This document shows, piece by piece, positions 1 through 12,393 of a stretch of DNA of 64,000 bases. The notes under the pieces were generated by a model. That model was not told the DNA's origin. It saw nothing but the letters and a program-made list of their open reading frames with translations, and searched no databases. How positions within the stretch are numbered: the stretch's first letter is position 1; the number at the start of each line of letters is the position of its first letter. The position numbers and the translations under genes are program-made. Origin of the DNA: Wuchereria bancrofti (Eukaryota > Nematoda > Chromadorea > Rhabditida > Onchocercidae); the NCBI GenBank assembly GCA_005281725.1, contig SSBO01000013.1, positions 57,100 to 121,099 on the forward strand, in the 5' to 3' direction.

Positions 1-2049
1 ATTGTTGCAAATAGCTTTTTCCACTTATCAATCAGAGTAAGTAGTGCTTAATGGATTTGCATTCCTAATGAATTTTTTTGTATTTTGGAAGAAAAGAACA
101 AATTTGAATTTTAGCTATTTTGCACTTTTTTTGCAATTTAAGTGTAAATTGCTAGGATTACAAATGCATTTTAAAAAAAAAAAGGAAAAAAAGAGAAAGG
201 AATAAATTTTTGACGTAATTAACAAAATATTTAATGGTTGAATTCATCATTTTATCACTGATAGCTATTTCATTTTTTAATTTATTTACTTATTTTTTTC
301 CTCTTTAAAAAAAAAACATATTTCAGAAATTAGAAAATTATCAATGTATGACTGACATATGATTGATAAAGTGATTTATTGTTTTATCATTATTGTATAT
401 TTTAATAAGCTATTTTGTTTATTTGTTTATTTATTTATTTGTTCATTTATTTATTTATTTTTATTTTTTGATTTTTTTTTCTATTTTTTATTTTTAAAGT
501 ATTTCAGAATTTAGAGAATTATCAATGTAATATGATTGATAAAGTATCGATCTGTCTTATTATAATTGTGTATTTTAATGAAAATGTTTGATAGATTATC
601 TACGAAAAATTAATTTGCAAAATATCAATTGTTTAATTTGAACATATTATAATAAAAAACATATATACAATATTCTCTTCATATAAATTCTAATTAAATC
701 ATTTTTTATTAGTTTTATAAGATTAATGAACTAATTTTATTGAATTTAATTAACTCTGACATTAATCTTAAATTTTTTCTGTGAAATATGCCAGCATAAT
801 TTTGATATTTTAAATTTACACGTTACTCGCTACTCTTTTAATAATATTATTGAATGAGATGTAATCAACAACATTTTTCAACTAATTGCAAATTATTTAT
901 AAAATCTAGTCAAAAAAAAAAAATTAATCAGAAATATTAACTGAAAATATTAAGTTACTTTAACTCATATATGTTACTTTAACTCACATCGTTTTTTTTA
1001 ATTACTTGTGATTTTTTTGACGATGAATAACTAAATGTCATAAAAGATTTGTACTACAAGATTTAAAATTATAAAATTGTATTAAATGTTTCATTTTAAT
1101 CAGCAAATAATTTTTCATACTTTTTGCATTTAATATTTGTAATTAATATAATTTTACATGAGATAAATCATTACATATATTTTATATGAGACAAATCATT
1201 TTTTTAATTTAATTTATTTAAATAGAATTTAATTATATTTGAATGGATTGAAATCTTTGGTTTTTGGTTTTTGAAATATTTATGACATACTGATAAGTTT
1301 AACTGTTAAGAGCAAAATATTTTAAATAATTAAAAAAAAGTGAATAAAATAAGTAACGAATAATTATTAAAACTTTTGAAATTCATTTTTTGAATTTTTT
1401 TTACTTCTCTTTAATTTTTTGGAATATTTTTCAACTCTACGATGAAAGTGTTTTCATTTTTTTCGTTTCGGGATTATAATATAAGTAACATATTTATATT
1501 TTCAAATTTATCTTTCGCTAGCAAGAAAATATGTATACGTGTAAGTAATGAACGTGAAATAAGCATTTACATTACAATTAAATTTCGCACTACTGCTATT
1601 ATAATTGATTATTTCTTTATTTTTCAATTATTGTTATTACTATTACTAATCGATGTTAATTTATTAAATAATTCAAATAGAGGTAATGATTTTTTTTTAA
1701 TGAATTTGAAATATATTTACCTTAGTTGATTATTAGTTAGTTGCTGCTAATATTAGATAAATTATTTTGTTAATTCAAAAAAGAAAAGAAAAAACTTTTG
1801 GACAAAAGTAAAGAATAAAGAAATCGATGGTAATGACGGTATACTAGCAATACTTCCTCCAATATTCAATTCAAATTTCGTTTTTAAATTTGTGTTTTTA
1901 AATTGTCATTTTATATTATATGAAATATTTGCATATTTCAAACAATTATTTCCTTAATTTCCATTATTTTTTTTATTGACTGCCTTTTTGCTTTTTTTAT
2001 TTAAAATGGAGTTTTTTCTACGCAAAATATGTTTAACTTAATTCAATAC

Positions 2050-2220
2050 TTATTCTAAACTTTTCAAGAATTATTCTAGACTTTTCACGAATTATTCCAA
2101 GCTTTTCACGAATTATCCTAAACTTTTTAAAGAACTGTTATAAAATTTTGAGAATTATTCTAAACTTTTGAGAATTATTCTAAACATTCAAGAATTATTC
2201 TAAACTTTTCAAGAATTTAC
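2050..2220. repeat. Degenerate ~21-bp tandem repeat
   Basis: About eight head-to-tail copies of a unit close to TTCTAAACTTTTCAAGAATTA can be read by eye, for example starting near 2052, 2073, 2094, 2158, 2178 and 2198. Copies differ by substitutions and by one- or two-base length changes, so the array is old. No coding frame runs through it. Confidence 0.75.
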
Positions 2221-5055
2221 CTGATTTTCATTTCTTCATTTCTATATTTCTTCAGTTCTTCAGTAGCATTTCTTCATTTATTCAGTGATAGCACTAAATT
2301 TTATTATTAATAACTAAAGTATTTTTTTTCGGCTTTTCCTAAAAGGAAAAAAAATTTTGTTTTTAATTGATTATTTGACTGAAGTGCAAAACGAAAAATG
2401 TCTATTGCAGCGTTCATTTTGATTTTGATGGAAAAAGCATAGCAAAACTTCGTGTACCAATGCTGCACTTTTATCAATTCATCAAATTGGAAAAAAGATT
2501 TTTTTTTTCATTTCAGAATCTCAGTGAAAAAAAAAAAGCGAAAACACGAATGTCCTTTTTCTCTTCTTTTTTTTTCACCTCTCCCTCTTTCTTTTCTTTT
2601 CGTCCCTCTTTCTCTCTCTGTCTTTTTTTTCAAAAGTTTCTCAAAAATTCAACAATAATTTTGCTAATTTTTTTTCTCTTTTTTTTACAAAGTTAATCAT
2701 TGTAATATAGCAAATTTGATAAAGCTTAACATACTTAAACATACAAAATCTTTATTTATTGTACTTTTTGCAGCTTCAAAAGTAACACAGAATTTTTTGC
2801 AGAGAAAAAAGTATTAAAATTCTCGCAAATTTTCTTTACGCAAAAAAAGGAAAAAAAAAGTTCAATTTGTTGTGCAAAGTTAGCAAAGAAAGAAAGTGCA
2901 GGAAGAAATTGTATGTACTAAAGATTGTGCAAAAGTATATTAATGCTGCAGTGTGCTGTATATCACTGATAGCAAGAGAATAAATGGATTTATCAAAAGT
3001 ATATCAGTATTGATAACACGAGCAAATTGATTTATCAAAACTATATCAATGCTACAGTATGTTGCATATCACCGATAACAATTATGAAGTGAATACTCGT
3101 TAAATACATTATAATACATATAAACATAATAAATTTGCCCATGACTGACAACAATTCCATTGTGATACATATAAATAAACTAAATTTCTGATAACGAAAT
3201 ATGTCTCATTTCTAAATAAATGAAGTACGATGATATTTTAGCAAATTTTAGCTAAAATTTTCACATTAATTAATGATAATACACTAATGATCGTTACTAA
3301 ATCTGACACAAATTTTTTACAATTTTTCTTTCTTTTATAAATTTTATTATAATATTTCATTATGATTTTAATTTTATAAAAAATCAATATTTCCTTCTAA
3401 AAATCATACAGTTTTATCTTGTTCTTTCTTTTTTTAAATTAAACATTGAATGATTTTGTTAAAAGTTGGAATTTAAAAAAAAGTTTATTTTGTTATTATT
3501 TGCGATGATAGCGAATAAGCTGAAAATTTATTCAACAAATACAAGAGATTAATTTTGCAAAAAAGCAATCCTTTTAAAAATATTTTCCTTTTAAAAATGT
3601 ACAATTTTATTTTCTTCTTTCTATTTTTAATTGAATATTCTCTTCTAAATTTCTATTTTAAATTAAATAAATAAAAGAAAAAAGTGTATGTAATTAAAAA
3701 TGACATAAATAGAAGTAAAAATTTAATAATCTGAGTGAATGTAAGTAATTTGCTTCTTCTTTTTTTCATAAATTGCTTTATTTTGGATGAAGTTTTTTAA
3801 AAAATTAGAAAAAAATAAACTTTTAAAACTTTTTTTGTTTCCTGAAGTAATTTTCTTCTAGGAAGATATAGTGTTAGTAATATTCAAATGAATGTGAAAA
3901 ATGGGATAGTGCATTTGTACTTCGAGTAGCTAATTGATGCACTTTTGGATTTAAATTTTAAAAATATCAAATGAAGAAATAAAAGATTTACAGCAAATTA
4001 CGGCGACTATTTCTTTTTTTTAGAAAATTAAAATTCAATTTAATTTATTCAGAGCAAAACCATAAATGGAATGATTTGTTATGAAAATTTTTTCTTTTAT
4101 TGCATCGTGAATCAAAAAATGCGGTATATCTGTCCTGGAATGATTACTTCACAAAACCTGAAATTAATTTAATTATGATAAGTTATCATGATACACAACA
4201 AATATAATCTTAACATTTAATAAAAGTAGCATTTAATTGAACTATTTTGGTGATAAGGGTAAAATACATAAAACAGCTAAAACTTCCTTGCAAAAAAATC
4301 GTAATAATGCATGTGAAGCCGCATAAAACTTATTGAAAAAGAAATTAAAGTACACGTGTAACCGCGTAATAGTTTACTGCAAGAAATAGTAAATGCAGAA
4401 GTTATCAATTATGAAACTTCTATGTTTAGTTTTAGATAAAAATGCGAAAATGTTCAATTTGTGAGCCAAATAAGAGCGCTTTTTAAATTACAACAAAGTT
4501 TGAAGTAAAACTAATTGTAACAACTTTTCATTTCGATTGAAAAACGACAAAAAAACAAGTAGCAGTAAAGTTGAAATTTACATTATGAAAATTTTAATTA
4601 GTAAGCGCTCAATTAGGCAAAATATTTTAAATTTCAATAATATGAATAATAAGGGATGAATTACATTACAAACTATCTTATTTAAGTGATACACTTTTTT
4701 TTACATAGATGATACCAGCTAGAAAGCTAGAAACATTTGATATTTAGTTTTACTTTTCAAGTAATTTTAGGTACTACAGATGTAAGTATCAGTGAACAAT
4801 TATAATTACTTTTTCAAGCGCTTTAATTTTTCAACAAATACATAAGCTTATTTGCATTGAGTCCACAAAGTAGTAAATCTTAGTTCAAACAAATTGACGC
4901 AATCATTTTTTTCTTTGTTGAACTTCGTAACAGCAACAATTTCATTTGTAAAGAAGAAAAAAGTTTGTTAATATCACTATACTATATTGCCTTCTTTTTT
5001 TTTCAGTTATCTTACTCTCTGTGTCTGAACCTCTCATTTCCCTCTATATATATGA

Positions 5056-5420
5056 CAGTTGATTATATCCAAATTCCCTGAATAAATGATAAAATTATCA
5101 AAATTGTGACTATTATATGCAAATTCATTGAGTGAGTGATGATGTCATTGAAATTATGATATATGCTAATTTCCTAAATAAATGATGATATTAATCAAAT
5201 TGTGTTAACTGATTATGTGCAAATTCTTTGGATAAGTGATAACGTTATCGAAATTGTGATAACCGATTATATGCAACTTCTCTGAATGAATGACTATACC
5301 ATCAAAATTGTGATAACTAATTGTTGCAAATCCTATAAGGGAATAATGATAATATCATATAAAATTGTGATAACGGATTATATGCAAAATCTGCTCTATA
5401 AATGATAATATTATCAAAAT
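5056..5420. repeat. Degenerate ~54-bp tandem repeat with palindromic TGATAA/TTATCA core
   Basis: Seven diverged copies start near 5060, 5114, 5162, 5214, 5268, 5322 and 5379. Each has a segment like ATATGCAAATTC, then an imperfect palindrome like TGATAATATTATCA, then AAATTGTGATAAC. The palindromic core is better kept than the spacer. The array lies about 2 kb upstream of the insulin-like peptide exon. Confidence 0.75.
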
Positions 5421-5953
5421 TCATTTTTTTTGGATTTGAAATTTAACAAAAAAAATTTTTTGTTTTTTTTTTTGTAGTAAATGAATACCAGTGATTTAAA
5501 GATTTTATTTTGTTGAATTATGGATGAGTTTGTTGATGAGCATATGATTACGATAATGAAAAGGCATTTGCACTTTGCACCTTCTTTCTATCCTTTTTTT
5601 TTTATATAAATCTAAAAAATAAAAGACAGAGTGTATTTGATGGGTGTGTCAGTTCAAAGTCATTTTTATAAATTCAAAATAAACTTAAACTTCTATTACG
5701 ACCGATTTAAAGTGGTTACAGTTGGAAAGCTTTTTATTTTGGATATTTGCACACTGCAAATGGTAAGAATTATTCTTCTGCTATCAAATATTTCTCAATG
5801 AAATTCACCTGGAACATATCTTAGTTTAATTTATTTATCATATTACTTTATCAAATTTTACAGTTTAATTCACTTATCACATCACCTTATCAAATATTAA
5901 TATTCCTAAATTATATATAGTTTAAAGTTTTTTTCCCTTATTAAAAAGCTGAA

Positions 5954-5965
5954 ATGATGCGATTA
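5954..5965 (+). CDS. Candidate first coding exon of the insulin-like peptide gene
   Basis: The exon containing the hydrophobic leader at 7144 has no in-frame upstream ATG before a stop at 7117-7119, so the start must lie in an earlier exon. The 12 bases here read Met-Met-Arg-Leu and are followed by a possible donor (GTTAAA) in phase 0, matching the phase-0 acceptor at 7144. Joined, they give an N-terminus of basic residue plus hydrophobic stretch, as expected for a signal peptide. The donor is weak and the exon tiny, so this is one option among several. Confidence 0.25.
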
Positions 5966-7143
5966 GTTAAATGATTACGAATTATAATTAAAGACAAATG
6001 TAATAAGTTAAAGTTTGAAAAGAAAATATGATTAATTCAAAAAAAATCTATCATATTATAGTAGGAAAAGTTTTTTCTTTTTTTTTGTTTTAATTGAATA
6101 AATTTTTATTTTTTCTTATAATTTCGATTTCAATTATAATTTCAAACTTAAAATACTTCACAAATATAATTAATTACAATAATACATATGCAATATATTA
6201 GTTTCACAAAATACAATCAATAAAATCAAATGTGAATATACGCAAATCAACACGTTTAATTTTTTTTTCAACACTTAAAATATAATGAAGTAGCGTAACA
6301 TTCTGCTCCTGTACGAATTGTACAAGTAATTTTATCAATTGATATTATAAAAAGAATTGTTAAAAATTTTGATATAATAAAAAATAAAAAATTTTGATAT
6401 ATTTATAATTGATATAATAAGAAATTGTATCATTCAGCATCGATCTTTTTTATTAAAATTGTATCAATGATATGATAACTGTTAATTAAACAAACTGATA
6501 ATGACATTTATTGCAATTACGATTCTATCATGAATGAATATTTCAAATAATAGAGCAAAATTTGTTATAAATAAGAAATTTTAGTAGTATTTTATAATAA
6601 AAACCAAATACATTAATTGTTTATTGCATTTGAATGTTAAATTAAACTTTTTTTTCTTACAAAACTTTTACACCATAAATTTCATATCTAATAAAAAAAT
6701 TACACTTGGATCTATTAGCTAGCTTTATTCACTCACTTATTTATTTTATATTAGCCTATTAGCAACAAATACTTGTGCATAATAATAAATACAATTATTA
6801 AATGTTTATAAAAATATGTCTTAAAATTTCACTTGAAATAAATTCATAAAATTTAACAATTGAAATTATCACTTTTTACAAGAGAACAAATATTTTTTGT
6901 GTACTTAAAAATTACATTATTTATCCATAAATTTCGAAAATTCGAACAAGAAAAGTACAAACAAAAAAAAAATTAAAGCTATCTCTGTAAACGAGAAATT
7001 AGCATCTTATTAACCATTCATTCATCTTATATACTTTTTTTTCTTTCTAATTAAATTTTTTAAACTTTTAATTTTTAACTTAGACTTTTTTACTTTTACT
7101 CAAACTTTTTAAATGTTAAATTTCAACAAATAAAAAATTTCAG

Positions 7144-8922
7144 ATATTTCAACGAATTATATTATTAGCCATATTTATGCAAACAATATTAATTAATGAA
7201 TGTATGACAAAAAAAAGATTATGCGGCGAAGCATTATATCGTCATTTGATAAGAGTTTGTACATTTGGCTATGAGACAATGCCATGCTTCAAATCACGTT
7301 TCACTCCACTGATAATAGAAAATGTTAACAGTACGACAAATAGTAAGCTTTTATTTTTTCTTTTCTCACTAAAATAATTATAATTTAAATATTAATTAAT
7401 AAATATTGATGAATTAATTTATGAAATCAATCATTTTTTTTATATTATAAATTTGACGAATTTTAATTATTTATAAGTACAGAATGAATTTTAATTAAAT
7501 ATATACAGGTATTTAATTAAATACATACATGTATATCAAATATTACGAGTATATCAAATATATATATAAGTATACAAGTACATATATATGTAAGTATATC
7601 ATATATTTACACCGTTTTCCCTTGAATTTTATACATTTGCTTCATTGTTACTTAAAAAGATCAATCATAATAGAATTTGATTTGTTATCCATTTGATAGT
7701 TTTATCATTTGACCTTTTGGCTTGTTTTTGAAATTTGTTATTAATTTAATCATTTAATGAATATGTTTGTGATAGATATTCAAATCATTTGCTTTATTAT
7801 TACAATAGTTGAAGTTTATTTTAATATATAATTTTTTTTCTTTTTTAATTTATATTTATACTTTTTTTTCTATCGAATTATGTTATAAAAATAGTCATAT
7901 TAGGATAATTAGTAATTTATGAATTGATTTATGTCAAATGCATTTCGGGTTTAGCAATTGAGTAATTTTCTTAATGAGTAAAACGGGAAGAAGTGAAGTG
8001 CAATGCAATGCACTGAATTAAACCTTTATTCTTAATTGCAAATTCATCATTTTCTAGTCAATTATTTCCCTTAACGAAATATTAGAAATAATATAATAGA
8101 GAAAAAAGTTCTGAAAAACAAAAAGATAGTAACATTAACCTTTCTTAGCTATCATTGACAGATAAACCGGAATATTTGCCTAATTTTTTGATTCCATTTT
8201 CAACTTATTTCTCCATTGAAAGAATTAAGCAATAGAGTGATTTTTTTTTAATTATTTCATTTTTAAATTATTTAATTTCATGTTATGTTTATTGTTGTGT
8301 TCATTTTAATATTCAACAGCATAGTGCTTTACTTGAAAAGTGCTTAATTAGTGCATTTTTGCATAGGAAAACTTTTACCACCCTTGCTAAAGTAAGCTGT
8401 TTGCACGATGATAATGATGTTAATAATGATGATAATAATGAATAATCATGATTTTTGAACAATTAAATCTAGAAGCATCTCATTCAGGATGTAATGCTTT
8501 TCATTAAACAAATACAATCAAATATTTATGTATTAAAGGACATATTTATATATTAAAGAACAAAGGACATATGAACTTATCATGTAAACATTATTATGAT
8601 GAAATATCGACAAAATGCATTAATTAAATTTCAAATTGAATTCATGCATTTAATGTGCTAACAATAATAATAATAATAGTAATAATAAAATAATAACAAG
8701 CAATAACAATAATGATAGTAATAAATAGTAATAATAAATATTTTTTCAGACTTTCATCGAAGAGCAATTATTGGAATAGCAAATCAGTGTTGTAAAAACG
8801 GTTGTACCGTATTGGATCTCCGAACAACATGCTGCTTTAAGCTATCATGTTTAACAAAATGCTATCCAAAATCAAATTATGAAAAACGTATTAGAAATGT
8901 TACCAATATTAAAATTACTTAA
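7144..8922 (+). CDS. Insulin-like peptide precursor (two exons seen; 5' end unresolved)
   Basis: Two exons join in frame: 7144-7342 and 8750-8922 (acceptor TTTTTTCAG, stop TAA at 8920). The first exon begins with a hydrophobic leader (IILLAIFMQTILI), then a B-chain-like segment with LCGEALYRHLIRVC: the two cysteines are 11 residues apart, as in insulin B chains. The second begins after a dibasic HRR site and carries GIANQCCKNGC followed by eight residues and CC, the insulin A-chain pattern CC-x3-C-x8-C. A linker of about 27 residues with an N-S-T sequon lies between. In nematodes such peptides act as secreted ligands of the DAF-2 type receptor; that role is inferred. Odd points: extra cysteines before and after the B-chain core and in a tail of about 27 residues beyond the A chain. 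No ATG in the leader exon gives a full signal peptide, so an upstream exon is needed. Confidence 0.85.
8655..8740. repeat. Imperfect AAT/AAC microsatellite
   Basis: A run of AAT triplets with AAC and AGT interruptions lies directly before the acceptor of the A-chain exon of the insulin-like gene, inside its intron. Confidence 0.7.
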
Positions 8923-10259
8923 TTTTTAATATGATTATAACTCTAATTGCAGTAGTAAAAAATTTTTACTTTTATTATTTTTTATTTTGAAAAAAGATTT
9001 AAATTAATGACACTAATTTGTCATTTTACTATCTGTTGTTATTTTGCGTCAAAAATTTAGTCAAAAGAACAAAAATCTTAATAATTTTAAGGATTCAAAT
9101 GTTAGTCACATGACAGAGAAAATATTTTATGAAAATAACTGATAGAAATGTTAATGATACATTTCTTTTCTTAAATTTTTCTATCAAAAAAAAACAGTTA
9201 TAATACTGATGAAAAATTTCTGTAAAAATGATGGAATTTTCAAATTTCACTCATCAATTTATTTATAAAGCATTTAATTACTGGTGTAACTGTAAATTAA
9301 CTTACAATTATAGGTGTAATTTGTAAAGTGCCGATGTGATTTAATTTAATTATGATTTCTTAGAAAAAAGGTACTATGATTCCATGTTATTATGATTATA
9401 ATATGAATGTAAATAAATAATTTAAATTTTTTCAATTTTTTTCCTTTTTTCTAAATTTTGAAGAAAATTGTTATATGAAAATGTAGATTTTTGACGACAA
9501 TTTTAATTTAACAATAGAACATAATGATTTTTGATATTATTTCTTGCTTGTTACGTAGATAGTAATATTTGATTGTAAGTAATTAATGATTATAAATGAT
9601 TAATTAAATAATAGTTTTTCCTAGCAATATTTCTTAATGTCTGTATATTTGTTTGTCTTTTTCTTTCCTTTTTTTTAATCTAATTTTTCTTTTTTTTTAA
9701 ATCTTTTTTAATCTTTAATCTTACGTACATTTATGGAACAGTGATAAAAGATAAAAATAATTATATTATCTGAAATAATTCCAAATTTAAATTCACTTTA
9801 CAATTACTCTATTATAAGTTACTTGAACTACGTTGAATAGTTCAAATTTGTTGATCTAATTACTAGTATTGTCATTACTTTATTCATTGATTTTGCTATG
9901 TAATTAAAATTATGACAAAAAGTTTGTTTTGCAAAAATGAAATACCAAATGGATGAAAGAAATTTAACTTTTAAACGACCTTTATTAACCAAAGTGACCT
10001 TTATTAAACGATGATTATCAATTAATCAAGGTCAAATTCAATTAGATTGTTCGTGAAATACTAAAAAGTATGCTGTTAATATCTGATTATTATGCTAAAC
10101 GTATGTTCATCTAGAACCTTATATTAATTTAAAAGTTTGACATTAATTAAAATTTAGAAGTGAAAATTCAAACAATGATGAATTAACAAAAATTACTGAT
10201 TGAAATTCATCCTAGCTAACTTTGCCACAGTATTATAATTTTTTTTTTCTAAATAAGAA
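8923..10259. other. Intergenic gap between insulin-like and membrane-protein genes
   Basis: AT-rich sequence with no supported exon. It separates two genes on the same strand by about 1.3 kb. I see no clear promoter motif. Confidence 0.5.
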
Positions 10260-12393
10260 ATGCAAATTTTGAACATTTTATGCAGTTTACTTTTAATTTT
10301 CTCATTTCATCATCATATTATATATTTTGTCAAATGGCAATTGGTCAGACAACGTAAGCTGTTTAATTTTTTTTTATTGAACATATCGAAAATTCATTTA
10401 TCAAGATTAGTAGTAAGTTTAAAATTTGAAGATTTGATTTCTACAATTTGCTAACAATGAGAAAAAAAATCTGCTTTTTAAATATTTTGAAGAAAGAACT
10501 TATCATTGATTAATATAGTTTAGAAAGTAATATTTAAATGAAATAAATATATTAGTAATAATACAAATGTATTAAAAATGATTAAACTATGACATACTTA
10601 TATATAATTTAATATAAAGTAAGCATTTGGTATATATTACAGAGGTTACTACTGTATGATTGATGGGACATTATTGTTGCTGATAATGAATCAATTGATC
10701 TTGGCTTGGATTCTTTATGAATTGTTGAATCCAACATCGATATGCTGGAATGAAATCATACAATATGCTAATGAAACGTATACTGCATTTGATAATCAAA
10801 TAATGCAACAATTTGGATTAATCAATCAACGATTGTATGCCATTTTGTAATAATAACAATTAATAATAATAAAAATAAATAATGTTTTCTGGAATGATAT
10901 TTTAAATTAAAATTTAGACACAACCAAATGCATCTAACGCTAGAAACATGCATAGAAATACGATTGGAAACATTGTTGGGCAAAAGTTTGGACATAAATA
11001 ATATTAAAACATTGAAATTTCCATTTCGAAATCAGGTAATAACCTTCTGAAAAGTAATTTGAATAGTGTATCATAAAAAAATTTCAGACGGAAAAAATAC
11101 AGCCATATTCATTAAAGTATTCGTGCTTACGATGACCATTAATTAATTAATTAATCAACTGAAGTTTAACTGAAAAGTTGGATTTTGAAAATGTCATTAA
11201 CAACTGTAAAGTTCCATAAAATGATTTTATAAATTTTAGATGATCACAGGCTTATTTAAAGGAATATTGGCGCTACTGACGAATAGTTGGCATATTTGGC
11301 TTACATGGCACGCCAGATTGCCTACTACTATAACACCTAATAATGTAGCACTTCCAGTATTGAATATTGGCGGTAATTGAATACTACTAATAATAAATTA
11401 AAGTAGGTAATGGAAACTTGAAATGCTTGTTTTTAAGTTCCAAAAAAACTCGTTATAATATTTAGCATAATAGAGATTAAGTAAGAAAAAAAAGAAATAG
11501 AATCAGAAGACTATTCTACAAATTATTTACTAAATTATCTAAAATAAGTAATACTACTCGGGGTTAAATTATTTACCTATTCTCTTCCAATACTGCAAAT
11601 TTTCCGCAATTTTTCCCAAAGCTTATTGTTCAGTAGAAAATTTTTAAATGTTGCGTTTATAAAATTAATTAAAATTTAAGCTCTCAGTTCTTTATTCTGG
11701 ATCATAATATCAATTATTTATCAGTGGTCAAATTTATGGTATGAAAAAAGTTTACTTGAACAAGCGCCTACATTACCATTTGCTGAAATACGAGTTCGTT
11801 TATCATATCATTAAAAGTATTAGACGATTAATATAATAAATGCGCACACTGTTAAAGTGTCATTTCAAACTGCACTGAGAGCACAAAATTTGGACAAAAT
11901 AATCAGTGATAAATGATAAAACATTCTGATTTATCAACGATGGATGAAATAGATATGATATTTTAATTTATCAGTGATAGATGAAACAAATACATAAGAG
12001 ATTTCATCTTATCAATGACAAATAAAATGAGTAGATGTGAGTTTGAACTTATCAGCGATAAATAAGACAAACTGATATGACAATATAATTTACAAAACTT
12101 AATAGCTACTACTTAGATTATTAAGAAGATAACAGTAGTCAAAAGAAAGTGGGAATCCACAGACGCAAAGTGTTAGTAAAGTCATTAATTAGTAAAAATT
12201 AGCAAATCATTATCATTTACAGATATTGCTATTAACTAATTAACAAAATTGTCATCGTTTCCAGCTGCTATTATTAATTTCAATTGCAATTCTAATTAAT
12301 TGGTTGCTGCTTTATACGCTCTATCGAGCATTCATTGAAAACAAGAATGGTATAGCAAGGATACTTTCAAAAAGTGATGAAAAATCAAAATGA
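10260..12393 (+). CDS. Predicted multi-span membrane protein, family not recognised
   Basis: Six exons can be assembled: 10260-10353, 10645-10846, 10918-11035, 11240-about 11356, about 11725-11793 and 12265-12393. The first three junctions agree in phase (the second uses the later AG of an ACAGAG acceptor). The start ATG at 10260 opens a leader-like hydrophobic stretch. Exon 2 has a second hydrophobic segment (GTLLLLIMNQLILAWILY), exon 4 a third (LFKGILALL with Trp-rich sequence after it), and the last exon opens with a strong membrane span (LLLLISIAILINWLLLYTLY) followed by a basic tail. The estimate is roughly 240 residues. The donor of exon 4 is uncertain: the best-looking site (11373) is phase 1 and would end the frame early in exon 5, while weaker phase-0 donors (11345 or 11357) keep it open. 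I do not recognise the family and assign no function. Confidence 0.55.
11890..12085. repeat. Degenerate ~50-bp repeats with TTATCA-TGATAA cores
   Basis: Four loose copies of a segment like TTATCAGTGATAAATGA, spaced about 50 bp, lie in the last intron of the membrane-protein gene. They resemble the core of the array at 5056-5420. Confidence 0.5.

Larger units (their letters stand above)
1..5940. other. Intergenic AT-rich region, no supported gene
   Basis: No reading frame here shows convincing coding character. The longer open frames (around 1442-1729 and 2452-2696) are runs of F, I, L, K and S codons made by poly-T and poly-A tracts. The stretch holds a degenerate 21-bp tandem array (2050-2220), a degenerate 54-bp tandem array (5056-5420) and a loose local duplication (about 320-420 and 500-600). 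It may include the promoter of the insulin-like gene that follows. Confidence 0.6.

Noticed and set aside
2452..2696. Two overlapping plus-strand frames rich in F, S, L and K
   Set aside because: They arise from poly-T/CT tracts, use biased low-complexity codons and have no homology cues.
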